Origin: JACKJK01 sp046159835 | Lineage (GTDB): Bacteria > Pseudomonadota > Alphaproteobacteria > Rhizobiales > Tepidamorphaceae | NCBI RefSeq assembly: GCF_046159835.1 | Contig: NZ_JBJXCY010000002.1 | Location: 992,001-1,056,000, forward strand | DNA length: 64,000 nucleotides | Direction of reading: 5' to 3' | In this document: positions 1 through 8,785 of the stretch, in pieces | How the letters are laid out: every line of letters begins with the position of its first letter | Numbering within the stretch: position 1 is the stretch's first letter | Notes under the pieces: model-generated | Seen by the model: the letters and a program-made list of their open reading frames with translations, nothing else | The model's database searches: none | Told to the model about the DNA's origin: nothing | Program-made: the position numbers and the translations under genes

Positions 1-2
1 GC

Positions 3-455
3 CAGGGCTTCAAGCAGCTGATGCAGACCTTCGAGAGCGCCCGCATCCAGACGGCGGCCCGCGCCATCGGCGTTGCGCAGGCAGCGCTGGACCTCGGCAT
101 GCGCTACGCGACCGAGCGCACCCAGTTCGGCAAGGCGATCGTCGCCTTCCCGCGCATTTCCGACAAGCTGGCCATGATGGCCGCAGAGATCATGGCGGCG
201 CGCCAGCTGACCTACTTCTCCGCCCGCGAGAAGGACGAGGGCCGCCGCTGCGACCTCGAAGCCGGCATGGCGAAGCTGCTGGGCGCCCGCGTCGCCTGGG
301 CCAATGCCGACAACGCGCTGCAGATCCACGGGGGCAACGGCTTTGCGCTGGAATACCCGGTGAGCCGGGTCCTGTGCGACGCACGCATCCTCAACATCTT
401 CGAAGGTGCCGCCGAGATCCAGGCTCAGGTCATCGCCCGCCGCCTGCTGGACTGA
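3..455 (+). CDS. Acyl-CoA dehydrogenase, C-terminal part (5' end outside window)
   Basis: The frame is open at the left edge, so only the last 150 residues are present. They form the C-terminal helical domain of an acyl-CoA dehydrogenase, which oxidises acyl-CoA to enoyl-CoA with FAD and passes electrons to ETF. Visible signatures are RYATERTQFGKAI, the IHGGNGF loop and the end segment IFEGAAEIQAQVIARRLL, whose first Glu lies where short-chain family members carry the catalytic base. GAAEIQ replaces the more usual GTxEIQ. The ATG at 21 is internal to the domain, not a start. The gene converges on the EamA gene with three bases between the stops. The etfB-etfA pair downstream could be its electron acceptor. 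Substrate chain length cannot be told. Confidence 0.9.
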   Translation, partial: QGFKQLMQTFESARIQTAARAIGVAQAALDLGMRYATERTQFGKAIVAFPRISDKLAMMAAEIMAARQLTYFSAREKDEGRRCDLEAGMAKLLGARVAWANADNALQIHGGNGFALEYPVSRVLCDARILNIFEGAAEIQAQVIARRLLD

Positions 456-458
456 CCC

Positions 459-1382
459 TCAGCCCGCCAACTGGACCGCCATCGCACTCGCGGCGATCAG
501 CGCGATGAGCACGATGCGCGCGCCGTTGAGCCGTTCGCCGAAGAACAGCACCCCGAGGATCGCGGCAAACGCGATGGACGTCTCGCGCAGCGCGACGATC
601 TCGCCAAGCTTGGCCAGCCTTGTGGCGACCATCATCGCGCCGAATGTCGTCAGTGCGACGACCGCGCCGAGGAACCCGCGAATGGCGAGTGCCTTCAAGG
701 TCGGCAGCGGCAAGCCGTTGCGCGCCCGGTAGCGCCAGCGTGCCAGTGCGAAGATCGGTGTTGAGAACATCCCCAGCACGAAGAACCACGCAACGAATGT
801 CAGCGGGTCCTCGCCCATGCGGGTGCCCAGCGCGTCGATGTTCATGAAGACCGCCGACATGGCACCGGTCGCGACCGCAGCGATCAGCGCCGCCGTCATG
901 CCGCGCGAGGCGGCCGCGTCGGCGCGCATGTCCCTGAGATTCACGAAGGCGAGCGAGAAGATCGCCCCCGACAGCGCAAACAGCGCGAGCCATTGCAGCA
1001 GCGTGAGGTGCTCGGAAAAGGCGACGAACGCGAGAAGCGCCGTCGCGATCGGGCCCGTGCCGCGCGCCACCGGGTAGACCAGCGTGAACGCGCCCATGGA
1101 ATAGGCGCGTGCCTGCAGCAGCTCGTAGATCATGTGCGCGAGAAAGCTCCAGCTCAGCACGATCCACATCTCGTGGCTCGGCCAGGGCAGGACGAAGAGT
1201 GCGAAGGGCAGGACGATCAGGCTGTAGCAGACGTTGATCGCGCCACGGTTGATGTAGGTGTCGATGCCGCCCTTGAAGATGATGCCGAACACCGCGTGCG
1301 AGGCGGCAGACAGCAGCACCAGCACGAAGGCCAGAGTTTCCGCCGCCGGCGTGCCTTCAAAGCTGGTGATCCATGAGCTCAT
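459..1382 (-). CDS. EamA/DMT-family transporter
   Basis: A 307-residue, very hydrophobic protein with about ten membrane segments arranged as two EamA repeats, the usual size and shape of drug/metabolite transporter (DMT) superfamily exporters. Recognisable pieces are YPVARGTGPIATALLAF at the end of the first repeat and ALRETSIAFAAILGVLFFGE in the second; both are typical of EamA domains. I place the start at 1382 (MSSWITSFEG) because the 17 codons upstream in the same frame are polar and GC-rich and do not look like a transporter N-terminus. It lies alone between convergent acyl-CoA dehydrogenase and the L,D-transpeptidase gene. The substrate is unknown; DMT proteins export amino acids, sugars or drugs. 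Confidence 0.85.
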   Translation of the reverse strand: MSSWITSFEGTPAAETLAFVLVLLSAASHAVFGIIFKGGIDTYINRGAINVCYSLIVLPFALFVLPWPSHEMWIVLSWSFLAHMIYELLQARAYSMGAFTLVYPVARGTGPIATALLAFVAFSEHLTLLQWLALFALSGAIFSLAFVNLRDMRADAAASRGMTAALIAAVATGAMSAVFMNIDALGTRMGEDPLTFVAWFFVLGMFSTPIFALARWRYRARNGLPLPTLKALAIRGFLGAVVALTTFGAMMVATRLAKLGEIVALRETSIAFAAILGVLFFGERLNGARIVLIALIAASAMAVQLAG

Positions 1383-1514
1383 CGAAACCGGTCCGGTTGC
1401 GCACCGGACCTGCCCGGCGTCATACGCCGGCAAACCGCATTAGCACCGGTTTCGTCAAGCCGTCCGGCGCAAGGGGCCCATGCGCCGGAGGCGTGTCTTG
1501 GTTGAGACGCCGGC

Positions 1515-3242
1515 CTAGCTGGCGCGCTGGCGGGCAGCTTGCAGCGCCTTGTCGAGCGTCTCGTCACGGCCGTAGACGTCGCGGCGGAAGTGCACCGTGC
1601 CGTCCTTGTTCACCCATGCGGTGAGGTAGTTGATGTGCACGGGGATCGGCTCCTTGAGACGCACGATGCGCTCCACGCCCTTCGCCTTGATGGCGTCGAT
1701 CTGCGACTTGCTCATGCCCTGCCGGCCGAGCAGCACGTCTGCCAGGTCGAACGGGTTCTGCACGCGCACGCAGCCATGCGAGAACACGCGCGAGGCTTGG
1801 CTGAACAGGCCCTTGGACGGCGTGTCGTGGATGTAGACGTTGAAGCGGTTGGGGAACATGAACTTGATCTGGCCAAGCGCATTGTTGTTGCCCGGCCGCT
1901 GCTGGAGTTGCCAGCGGAACGTCTTGGGCGTGATCGAGGCCCAGTTGATCGCGTAGGGATTCACGTCGCGCCCGTCGGACAGCAGCCGGATGTTCTGCTT
2001 GTCCAGCACGCCCGGGTCCTTTTTCAGCTTGGGCAGGTATTCCTGCGTCGCGATGGAAAAGGGCACGTTCCAGCTCGGGTTGATGACGATGTACTTCATC
2101 ATCTCCGAGAAGACCGGCGTGCGGTGATACTTCTTGCCGACGACGGTCAGCGCGGTGTGGATCGTCTTTTCCCGGTCGCCCTGCAATTCCACGACCTTCA
2201 GGAACTGGTCGGCGAGATTGACGAAGACATAAAAGTCGCCGGGCTTGTCCTGCATCCAGCGGCGGCGTTCCATGTTGAGCTCGATCTGGCGAACGCGCTC
2301 GTCCACGGTGACGTTCAGTTCGGCCAGCGTGTTGGGCCCGACGGCCCCGTCGATTTCCAGCCCGTGACGTTCCTGGAAGACCTTGAGGGCCTCCATCAGC
2401 GCCCCGTTGAACGTGTCGCCACTATGGGCGCCGGGCGCGAGGAAACCGGCCACTTCCAGCCGCTTGCGCAGCACCGGAACGCGGACCGGGTCGAGCATGC
2501 CTTCCTTCAGCGTCTCGCCTTCCGGCACCATCGGCCAGCCGCCGACGGCGGCAAGCTGGCGGAAAACCGCGAGCGCGGAGCGAAGCCGCGCGTATTGCGC
2601 GGTCTTCGGCTCGAAGCCGAGCGTTGCATAGGCAACGATGTCGTTGGCATCGCGAACGCCGGTGAGAACCTTCATCGGGTCGGGAACCTCGGGGAAGATC
2701 GCAAGTTCGGCGTTGATCTTGGCCGGCTCGATGCGCCCTGCCGCCAGGTGGCGGGTATAGTCGAGCAGCGCTGTCGACAGGCCGACCTCGAGGTTGGCGA
2801 GGTCGGGCACCAGCTCCGCGTTCAGCAGGTTGCCGAGCGTGCCGGCGTTGTAGTCGTCGGGGTCCAGCACATCGAGATTTGCCGTGCGCAGGATCTCGAC
2901 CATAGTCACCGCCTTCTGGCTGGCGGCGGACCCGTCCACCCACAGGGCCGGGTTGGAAGGGTCGGAATAATATTCTGCCAGCACGGGCAAGTGCCTGTCC
3001 TGCCCGCCGCCTTCATTGCGCTGGGCCAGCACGGCAAGAATGGATTCGCGGAACGGATCGAACTCGGCCTCGGCCAGTTCCTCCGACAAGGCCTCGTCGC
3101 TCGGCGCGGCCGCGCCTTGGGTCTGGGCCGGCGCGATGCGCGGCTGCAAGACGATGAAGATCGTCGTCAGCATGGCGAGAAGCACGCCGAACCGAAGCTT
3201 TTCGGGGAACTCGTGAGCGAACGTGCGGGCAAGGGATATCAT
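1515..3242 (-). CDS. L,D-transpeptidase, YcbB/LdtD-like, with peptidoglycan-binding domain
   Basis: A 575-residue envelope enzyme that cross-links peptidoglycan stem peptides (3-3 bonds) or attaches proteins to them. Order: short cytoplasmic N-terminus, one hydrophobic signal/anchor segment at about residues 17-34, a helical YcbB-like scaffold, a peptidoglycan-binding helical domain in the middle (FQERHGLEIDGAVGPNTL), then the YkuD catalytic domain. The active-site motif VFSHGCVRVQN places the nucleophilic Cys at about residue 491. Size and domain order match E. coli LdtD rather than the small ErfK/YbiS proteins. The start at 3242 is chosen because GGAGG lies six bases upstream and the residues before it do not resemble the family. 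It is divergent from the SDR gene. Confidence 0.9.
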   Translation of the reverse strand: MISLARTFAHEFPEKLRFGVLLAMLTTIFIVLQPRIAPAQTQGAAAPSDEALSEELAEAEFDPFRESILAVLAQRNEGGGQDRHLPVLAEYYSDPSNPALWVDGSAASQKAVTMVEILRTANLDVLDPDDYNAGTLGNLLNAELVPDLANLEVGLSTALLDYTRHLAAGRIEPAKINAELAIFPEVPDPMKVLTGVRDANDIVAYATLGFEPKTAQYARLRSALAVFRQLAAVGGWPMVPEGETLKEGMLDPVRVPVLRKRLEVAGFLAPGAHSGDTFNGALMEALKVFQERHGLEIDGAVGPNTLAELNVTVDERVRQIELNMERRRWMQDKPGDFYVFVNLADQFLKVVELQGDREKTIHTALTVVGKKYHRTPVFSEMMKYIVINPSWNVPFSIATQEYLPKLKKDPGVLDKQNIRLLSDGRDVNPYAINWASITPKTFRWQLQQRPGNNNALGQIKFMFPNRFNVYIHDTPSKGLFSQASRVFSHGCVRVQNPFDLADVLLGRQGMSKSQIDAIKAKGVERIVRLKEPIPVHINYLTAWVNKDGTVHFRRDVYGRDETLDKALQAARQRAS

Positions 3243-3369
3243 GCGTATCCTCCAACGGGCAGTTGACGCACCGGGAGGGTACCAGCAGGGACGCGGGTGG
3301 CAAGCCTTCGCGCGCAAATTGTGAAACCGCCACTTGTGGCCGAACCGGCCCCGGAGTACGCAACCGCCG

Positions 3370-4236
3370 ATGACAGACACCGCGACCACCTCGTCCCCCT
3401 CCCGATCCATCCTCATAACCGGCTGCTCCACGGGCATCGGCCATGCCTGCGCGCATGGCCTGAAGGCGCGGGGCTGGCGCGTGTTCGCCGCCGCCCGCAA
3501 GGCCGAGGACGTGGCGCGCCTTTGCGGCGAAGGGCTGGAAGCCGTTCGCATCGACTACACCGACGCCGACAGCATCGGGACCGGCCTTGCCGAGGTGCTT
3601 CAGGCAACCGGCGGGCGGCTCGATGCGCTGTTCAACAACGGTGCCTATGGCCAGCCCGGCGCGCTGGAGGACATCACGCCCGAGGTCATGCGGCTGCAGA
3701 TGGAAACCAACTTCCTCGGCTGGCACGACCTGACCCGCCGGGTGATTCCCATCATGCGGGCGCAAGGGTCGGGCCGAATCGTCAATTGCGGCTCGGTGCT
3801 CGGCTTCATCGCCATGAAGTATCGCGGCCCCTACACCGCCTCGAAATACGCGCTGGAGGGTTATTCGGAGACGTTGCGGCTGGAACTGCACGATGCCGGC
3901 ATCCACGTCAGCCTCATCGACCCCGGCCCCATCGGCACGAACTTCACCAAGAACGCGACCGACGCGTTCCGCAACAATGTCGCCATCGAGGAGTCGGTCT
4001 TCGCCGTGAAATACCGCCGGCGTCTGGAATTCCTGAACAGCGGCGGCTCGAAATCCCGTTTCAAGCTGGGCCCGGAAGCGGTGCTGGACAAGCTCGTCCA
4101 CGCACTCGACAGCCGCAATCCGAAGGTCCGATACAAAGTGACATTGCCGACGCACGGCCTCTCCTTTCTCAAGCGCATCCTGCCCTCGCGCACCTTCCTT
4201 GCGCTTCTGCGCCGGCTGTCGGATGCCGAAACCTGA
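3370..4236 (+). CDS. Short-chain dehydrogenase/reductase (SDR), classical type
   Basis: A 288-residue NAD(P)-dependent oxidoreductase. The cofactor-binding motif is TGCSTGIGHA near residue 20, the NNGAYG element stands where NNAG is usual, and the catalytic Ser/Tyr/Lys are seen in NCGSVLGF and YTASKYALEGYSE. The GC instead of GG in the glycine motif and the extended C-terminus after residue 230 resemble the retinol-dehydrogenase-like SDRs found in many proteobacteria. I prefer the ATG at 3370 to the upstream in-frame ATG at 3334 because the extra 12 residues are not part of the fold. The gene is monocistronic by appearance, divergent from the L,D-transpeptidase gene. The substrate is not known. 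Confidence 0.88.
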   Translation: MTDTATTSSPSRSILITGCSTGIGHACAHGLKARGWRVFAAARKAEDVARLCGEGLEAVRIDYTDADSIGTGLAEVLQATGGRLDALFNNGAYGQPGALEDITPEVMRLQMETNFLGWHDLTRRVIPIMRAQGSGRIVNCGSVLGFIAMKYRGPYTASKYALEGYSETLRLELHDAGIHVSLIDPGPIGTNFTKNATDAFRNNVAIEESVFAVKYRRRLEFLNSGGSKSRFKLGPEAVLDKLVHALDSRNPKVRYKVTLPTHGLSFLKRILPSRTFLALLRRLSDAET

Positions 4237-4374
4237 GTCGCCCCTGCGGCGCCGTGGCGCGCAGGGTTCGGGTCGTGTTGCGCGGTGCAACGCGCTATGT
4301 GAACCCGTGATCGTCAGGCCGGGTGGCAGCGATGCGCGCTGCAAGCCCGCCTCCTTGCAAGGACCACCGAGAGA

Positions 4375-4566
4375 ATGAACGTCTTGTCCGATATCGTGCT
4401 TCCCGTCGCGCTCGTCGCCGTTGCGCTCGTGCTGCTGGCGGGATTGTGGAACATGATGCGCGGCGGCAGTGCCAACCGCTCCCAGAGCCTGATGCGCTGG
4501 CGCGTCGGCCTGCAATTCGTGGCGATCGTCATCGCCATGGCTGCGCTCTACTTCGCCAAGGGCTGA
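4375..4566 (+). CDS. Twin transmembrane protein, HIG1 domain
   Basis: A 63-residue protein with two membrane helices (about residues 8-25 and 45-61) joined by a basic loop, GSANRSQSLMRWRVGLQ. This loop and layout match the HIG1 (hypoxia-induced gene 1) domain of alphaproteobacterial 'twin transmembrane' proteins, which in mitochondria and some bacteria associate with cytochrome oxidase. Here the function is inferred only from the family. It is 26 bases upstream of the cobalamin adenosyltransferase gene on the same strand, so the two are probably co-transcribed. Confidence 0.8.
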   Translation: MNVLSDIVLPVALVAVALVLLAGLWNMMRGGSANRSQSLMRWRVGLQFVAIVIAMAALYFAKG

Positions 4567-4592
4567 ACGCCCAAAACCCGCCGGAACCACAC

Positions 4593-5180
4593 ATGGTCAA
4601 GCTCAACAAGATCTACACCCGCACTGGCGACGACGGCTCGACGGGGCTTGGCGACGGCCAGCGCCGCCGCAAGTACGACCTGCGCGTTGCCTCCTACGGC
4701 ACGGTGGATGAGGCCAACGCGGCCATCGGCATGGCGCGGCTCTCGACCTCCAGCGACACGGGCCAGTCGACGCTGGATGCGATCCTCGGGCGCATCCAGA
4801 ACGACCTGTTCGACCTTGGTGCCGACCTCTGCACGCCGGATACCGGCCGCGACCTCGGATACGAACCGCTGCGCATCGTCGATGCTCAGGTGAAGCGCAT
4901 CGAGACCGAGATCGACACGCTCAACGCCGATCTCGAGCCGCTCAAGTCCTTCGTGCTGCCCGGCGGGTCACCTGCCGCAGCCCACCTTCACCTCGCCCGC
5001 ACCATCGCGCGGCGCGCCGAGCGCCAGATGACGCAGTTGGCCGTCGCCGAGGGCGAGCACGTGAGCGCAGCCGCGCTGCAATACATCAACCGCCTCTCCG
5101 ACCTGCTCTTCGTGGCCGCCCGCTGGGCCAACCTGTCCGCCGGCGGTGACGTGCTCTGGGTGCCGGGCGCCAACCGCTGA
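4593..5180 (+). CDS. Corrinoid (cob(I)alamin) adenosyltransferase, PduO type
   Basis: A 195-residue protein that transfers the adenosyl group of ATP to cob(I)alamin or cobyrinate diamide, making the coenzyme form of B12. The ATP-binding N-terminus YTRTGDDGSTGLGDGQR is diagnostic of the PduO family, and the helix with ARTIARRAERQM carries the conserved Arg residues of the active site; the YINRLSDLLFVAAR segment is also typical. The length is normal. The start at 4593 gives the standard MVKLNKIYTRTG opening. It lies between the HIG1 gene and a rhomboid gene. The B12-dependent ribonucleotide reductase at 39.5-41.8 kb in this window would be one user of its product. Confidence 0.93.
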   Translation: MVKLNKIYTRTGDDGSTGLGDGQRRRKYDLRVASYGTVDEANAAIGMARLSTSSDTGQSTLDAILGRIQNDLFDLGADLCTPDTGRDLGYEPLRIVDAQVKRIETEIDTLNADLEPLKSFVLPGGSPAAAHLHLARTIARRAERQMTQLAVAEGEHVSAAALQYINRLSDLLFVAARWANLSAGGDVLWVPGANR

Positions 5181-5305
5181 TGGCTGCCCAACCGCGCTTC
5201 GTGCTGCAATGCGGTGACATTCTGTCGCAGCGCGATTAAGACAGATGCGGCTCGCGCTTTCGGGCGCGCCGCGAGTGCCCTCTTCGAAACGGTCTTCAAG
5301 CGCGC

Positions 5306-6001
5306 ATGTTCATTCCGCTCAGTGACACGAACCCGCTCCGCCACCTGCCCTTCCAGTACGTGACGGTCGGCCTGATCGCGACCAACTTCCTCGTCTTTCT
5401 CGTCTTCCAGTCCGGCATGGTGTTCAACGCCATGGAGGCCGCCGCCTACGGTTTCGGCATGACACCGGCGCTCTACAACGACGTGGCCGAGCTGCCCCCC
5501 GGCTTCCTCGCCGCGCCTGACGCCATGACGCTGATCACTTACCAGTTCCTGCACGGCGGCTGGATGCACCTGATCTCCAACATGCTGTTTCTCTGGGTCT
5601 TCGGCGACAACGTGGAAGACGCGATGGGTCATGCCCGCTTCCTGATCTTCTACCTGCTCTGCGGCATTGCTGGTGCCTATGCGCACCTGCTCGTCATGCC
5701 GGCGTCGGAATCCCCGCTCGTCGGCGCGAGCGGCGCGGTCGCCGGCATCATCGGCGCCTACCTGGTGCTGCATCCGCGTGTGAAGGTGTGGATCCTGTTC
5801 CTTGGCCGCCTGCCGCTGCGCATCCCCGCGCTTTATGTTCTCGGTGGCTGGATCGTGCTGCAGTTCGTCTCCATCGCCTTCACACTGGATGAGCAGGTCG
5901 CCTTCTGGGCCCATGTGGGCGGTGCGGCAGCCGGGATGATCCTCGTCGTTTTGATGCGCCGCCCCGGTGTTCCCCTGTTCGACCGCGGACTGGTGCGGTG
6001 A
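5306..6001 (+). CDS. Rhomboid-family intramembrane serine protease
   Basis: A 231-residue membrane protein with six or seven helices. The catalytic pair is visible: Ser142 in GASGAVAG and His203 in WAHVGGAAAG; the oxyanion/loop elements HGGWMHLISNMLFLWVFGDN also match active rhomboids. Rhomboids cut other membrane proteins within or near their transmembrane segments; the substrate cannot be inferred. A possible promoter (GTGACA, 17 bases, TAAGAC) lies upstream, around 5213-5241. The gene stands alone between the adenosyltransferase and the etf operon. Confidence 0.92.
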   Translation: MFIPLSDTNPLRHLPFQYVTVGLIATNFLVFLVFQSGMVFNAMEAAAYGFGMTPALYNDVAELPPGFLAAPDAMTLITYQFLHGGWMHLISNMLFLWVFGDNVEDAMGHARFLIFYLLCGIAGAYAHLLVMPASESPLVGASGAVAGIIGAYLVLHPRVKVWILFLGRLPLRIPALYVLGGWIVLQFVSIAFTLDEQVAFWAHVGGAAAGMILVVLMRRPGVPLFDRGLVR

Positions 6002-6018
6002 ATACCCGAAGGCTTACG

Positions 6019-6047
6019 TTGACAAGGGTTTGACCGCGCGACTACGG
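6019..6047 (+). promoter_or_regulatory. Putative sigma70 promoter of etfB-etfA-hbd
   Basis: A perfect TTGACA (6019-6024) is followed after 17 bases by CTACGG (6042-6047), a plausible alphaproteobacterial -10. It lies about 90 bases before the etfB start and after the stop of the rhomboid gene. Read by eye only. Confidence 0.4.
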
Positions 6048-6135
6048 TCCCGCCTCACATATGCCGCCGGGCCTGCCGGTGGCCGATCTTGTTGCAGTGC
6101 ACGACTGCCCTTGTTCGGGAGCTAGAAGGCCAGCC

Positions 6136-6885
6136 ATGAAAGTACTCGTCCCGGTCAAACGGGTCGTCGACTACAACGTGAAGATCCGCGTCAAGGCGGA
6201 CGGTTCTGGTGTCGACCTCGCCAACGTGAAGATGTCCATGAACCCCTTCGACGAAATTGCCGTCGAAGAGGCGATCCGCCTGAAGGAAAAGGGCGTCGCG
6301 ACAGAAATCATCGCCGTGTCAATCGGACCGGCCCAGGCGCAGGAAACCATTCGCACGGCGCTGGCCATGGGTGCCGACCGCGGCATCCTCATCAAGGTCG
6401 ATGACACGGTCGAGCCGCTCGCCGTCGCCAAATTGCTGAAGGGTGTCGTCGAGGCGGAAGATCCCGGCCTCGTGATCCTCGGCAAGCAGGCGATCGACGA
6501 CGACGCCAACCAGACCGGCCAGATGCTGGCGGCCCTGCTTGGCCGCGCGCAGGGCACGTTTGCCTCCAAGATCGAGGTCCAGGGCGACAAGCTCGCCGTG
6601 ACCCGCGAGATCGACGGCGGCCTGCAGTCCATCGAACTGAAGATGCCGGCAATCGTGACGACGGACCTGCGCCTCAACGAGCCGCGCTACGCGTCCCTGC
6701 CCAACATCATGAAGGCGAAGAAGAAGCCGATCGACGAGAAGACGCCGGACGATTACGGCGTCGATGTCTCGCCGCGCCTTTCGGTCGTGAAGACCGTCGA
6801 GCCGCCCGCACGCGAAGCCGGCGTGAAGGTGGAATCGGTGTCCGAACTCGTCGACAAGCTCAAGAACGAAGCGGGAGTGATCTGA
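6136..6885 (+). CDS. etfB: Electron transfer flavoprotein beta subunit
   Basis: A 249-residue ETF beta subunit. With EtfA it forms the FAD/AMP heterodimer that takes electrons from acyl-CoA dehydrogenases and delivers them to ETF-ubiquinone oxidoreductase. The opening MKVLVPVKRVVDYNVKIRVK and the signature region LRLNEPRYASLPNIMKAKK are those of the family. The ATG at 6136 is chosen over an in-frame ATG at 6061 because it gives the canonical N-terminus. Its TGA overlaps the etfA ATG (TGATG, 6883-6887), so the subunits are translationally coupled. Confidence 0.97.
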   Translation: MKVLVPVKRVVDYNVKIRVKADGSGVDLANVKMSMNPFDEIAVEEAIRLKEKGVATEIIAVSIGPAQAQETIRTALAMGADRGILIKVDDTVEPLAVAKLLKGVVEAEDPGLVILGKQAIDDDANQTGQMLAALLGRAQGTFASKIEVQGDKLAVTREIDGGLQSIELKMPAIVTTDLRLNEPRYASLPNIMKAKKKPIDEKTPDDYGVDVSPRLSVVKTVEPPAREAGVKVESVSELVDKLKNEAGVI

Positions 6886-7829
6886 TGACGACCCTGCTGG
6901 TTGCCGAACATGCCGGCGGTGCGCTGAACGACGCCACCGCCAAGACCGTATCCGCCGCCGCGAAGATGGGTGGCGACATTCACGTGCTGGTGGCCGGCGC
7001 GGACCCAAAGTCCGCCGCCGAGGAAGCCGCCAAGCTGGAAGGCGTCGCGAAGGTTCTCGTCGCCACCGGCGAGCACTATGCCCATCGCCTTGCCGAGCCG
7101 CTGGCCGACCTGGTCGTCTCGCTGGCCGGCGACTATGACGCCATCGTCGCCCCGGCGACCACGTCGGGCAAGAACGTGATGCCGCGCGTCGCGGCCCTGC
7201 TTGATGTGATGCAGATTTCCGATGTCACCGCCGTTGAATCCGGCGACACCTTCGAGCGGCCGACCTATGCCGGCAACGCGATCCAGACGGTGAAGTCGAA
7301 TGACGCCAAGAAGGTCGTCACCGTGCGCGCCACGGCCTTCCCGGCAGCCGGTGAAGGCGGCAGTGCTTCCATTGAGGATGTCGATGCCCCGGCAGACAGC
7401 GGCCTGTCGACCTTCGTCAGCGAAGAGCTGACCAAGTCGGACCGCCCGGAACTGGCCTCAGCCCGCATCGTCGTGTCCGGCGGTCGCGGACTTGGCTCCA
7501 ACGAAGCCTTCGGCAAGTATATCGAGCCGATCGCCGACAAGCTGGGCGCTGCCATCGGCGCCAGCCGCGCCGCGGTCGACGCCGGCTACATGTCGAACGA
7601 TTACCAGGTCGGGCAGACCGGCAAGGTCGTCGCCCCGGAACTCTACATCGCCGCGGGCATCTCCGGTGCGATCCAGCACCTCGCCGGCATGAAGGATTCC
7701 AAGGTGATCGTCGCGATCAACAAGGACGAGGAAGCACCGATCTTCCAGGTTGCCGACTACGGCCTCGTGGCGGACCTCTTCGAGGCGCTGCCCGAACTGG
7801 CCAAGGAACTCGAAAGCAGGGGATACTGA
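6885..7829 (+). CDS. etfA: Electron transfer flavoprotein alpha subunit
   Basis: A 314-residue ETF alpha subunit. The FAD-binding C-terminal half is complete: SGGRGLGSNEAF, GASRAAVDAGYMSNDYQVGQ, GISGAIQHLAGMKDS and FQVADYGLVADLFEALPEL. It pairs with EtfB encoded one base upstream and is followed after 33 bases by hbd, so all three are one operon. Its likely electron donors include the acyl-CoA dehydrogenase at the left edge of the window. Confidence 0.97.
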   Translation: MTTLLVAEHAGGALNDATAKTVSAAAKMGGDIHVLVAGADPKSAAEEAAKLEGVAKVLVATGEHYAHRLAEPLADLVVSLAGDYDAIVAPATTSGKNVMPRVAALLDVMQISDVTAVESGDTFERPTYAGNAIQTVKSNDAKKVVTVRATAFPAAGEGGSASIEDVDAPADSGLSTFVSEELTKSDRPELASARIVVSGGRGLGSNEAFGKYIEPIADKLGAAIGASRAAVDAGYMSNDYQVGQTGKVVAPELYIAAGISGAIQHLAGMKDSKVIVAINKDEEAPIFQVADYGLVADLFEALPELAKELESRGY

Positions 7830-7862
7830 CCCGGTTCAGGCCGGACAGCGGATAGCAGGACC

Positions 7863-8741
7863 ATGGTAGAAATTCGCAAGATCGGCGTCATCGGCGCCGG
7901 GCAGATGGGCAACGGGATCGCGCATGCCTGCGCATTGTCGGGTTTCGACGTCCTGCTGAACGACCAGACACCGGACCAGATCAACGCCGGGCTCGCCACG
8001 ATCAACGGCAACATGGCGCGCCAGGTTTCCCGCGAGCTGATCTCCGAGGACGATCGCAAGGCAGCCCTCGAGCGCATCCAGCCTGCCGAAACCCTCTCCG
8101 ACCTGTCGGAGATGGACCTCGTTATCGAGTCCGCTGTCGAGAACGAGGAGATCAAGCGCACGATCTTCAAGCAGCTGTGCCCGCTGCTTCGCCCCGAGGC
8201 GATCCTGGCGACCAACACGTCCTCGATCTCCATCACGCGGCTGGCCTCCATCACGGACCGGCCCGAGCGCTTCCTCGGCATCCACTTCATGAACCCGGTT
8301 CCGCTGATGCAGCTGGTGGAACTGGTGCGCGGCATCGCGACCGAGGACGAGACCTTCGACGCCGCCAAGGTGTTTGTCGACAAGCTCGGCAAGACCGCGA
8401 CGGTGGCCGAGGATTTCCCCGCCTTCATCGTCAACCGCATCCTGCTGCCGATGATCAACGAGGCCGTCTACACGTTGTATGAAGGTGTCGGCTCGGTGGA
8501 AGCCATCGACAACGCCATGAAGCTCGGCGCCAACCACCCGATGGGCCCGCTTCAGCTGGCCGATTTCATCGGTCTGGATACCTGCCTGTCGATCATGCAG
8601 GTGCTCTATGACGGGCTGGCCGACAGCAAGTATCGCCCCTGCCCGCTGCTGGTGAAATATGTCGAGGCCGGCTGGCTTGGCCGCAAGACGCAGCGCGGCT
8701 TCTACGACTATCGCGGCGAGACACCGATCCCGACGCGCTAG
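7863..8741 (+). CDS. hbd: 3-hydroxybutyryl-CoA dehydrogenase
   Basis: A 292-residue NAD(P)-dependent enzyme interconverting 3-hydroxybutyryl-CoA and acetoacetyl-CoA. It has the N-terminal Rossmann motif GVIGAGQMGNGIAHACALSG, the catalytic region HFMNPVPLMQLVELVRG and the C-terminal dimerisation domain with GPLQLADFIGLD. The length is that of the single-domain enzyme, without the crotonase part of FadJ/FadB. As the last gene of the etfB-etfA-hbd operon it belongs to beta-oxidation or C4-CoA metabolism. It acts on the (S) isomer in known family members, in contrast to PhaB encoded at 27.4 kb, which makes the (R) isomer. Confidence 0.94.
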   Translation: MVEIRKIGVIGAGQMGNGIAHACALSGFDVLLNDQTPDQINAGLATINGNMARQVSRELISEDDRKAALERIQPAETLSDLSEMDLVIESAVENEEIKRTIFKQLCPLLRPEAILATNTSSISITRLASITDRPERFLGIHFMNPVPLMQLVELVRGIATEDETFDAAKVFVDKLGKTATVAEDFPAFIVNRILLPMINEAVYTLYEGVGSVEAIDNAMKLGANHPMGPLQLADFIGLDTCLSIMQVLYDGLADSKYRPCPLLVKYVEAGWLGRKTQRGFYDYRGETPIPTR

Positions 8742-8785
8742 GCCTGTCCTTTAGGAAAATTCGTCCGGACATCCGGCAGGCGCGA

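Noticed and set aside
1539..3266. A 575-codon open frame antisense to the L,D-transpeptidase gene
   Set aside because: Composition (very rich in Arg, His, Val, Gln) is that of a shadow frame; the opposite strand encodes a complete SHGCVR enzyme.
4240..4270. CCCTGCG...CGCAGGG hairpin after the SDR gene as a terminator
   Set aside because: The stem has a long GC loop and no T run; not convincing as an intrinsic terminator.
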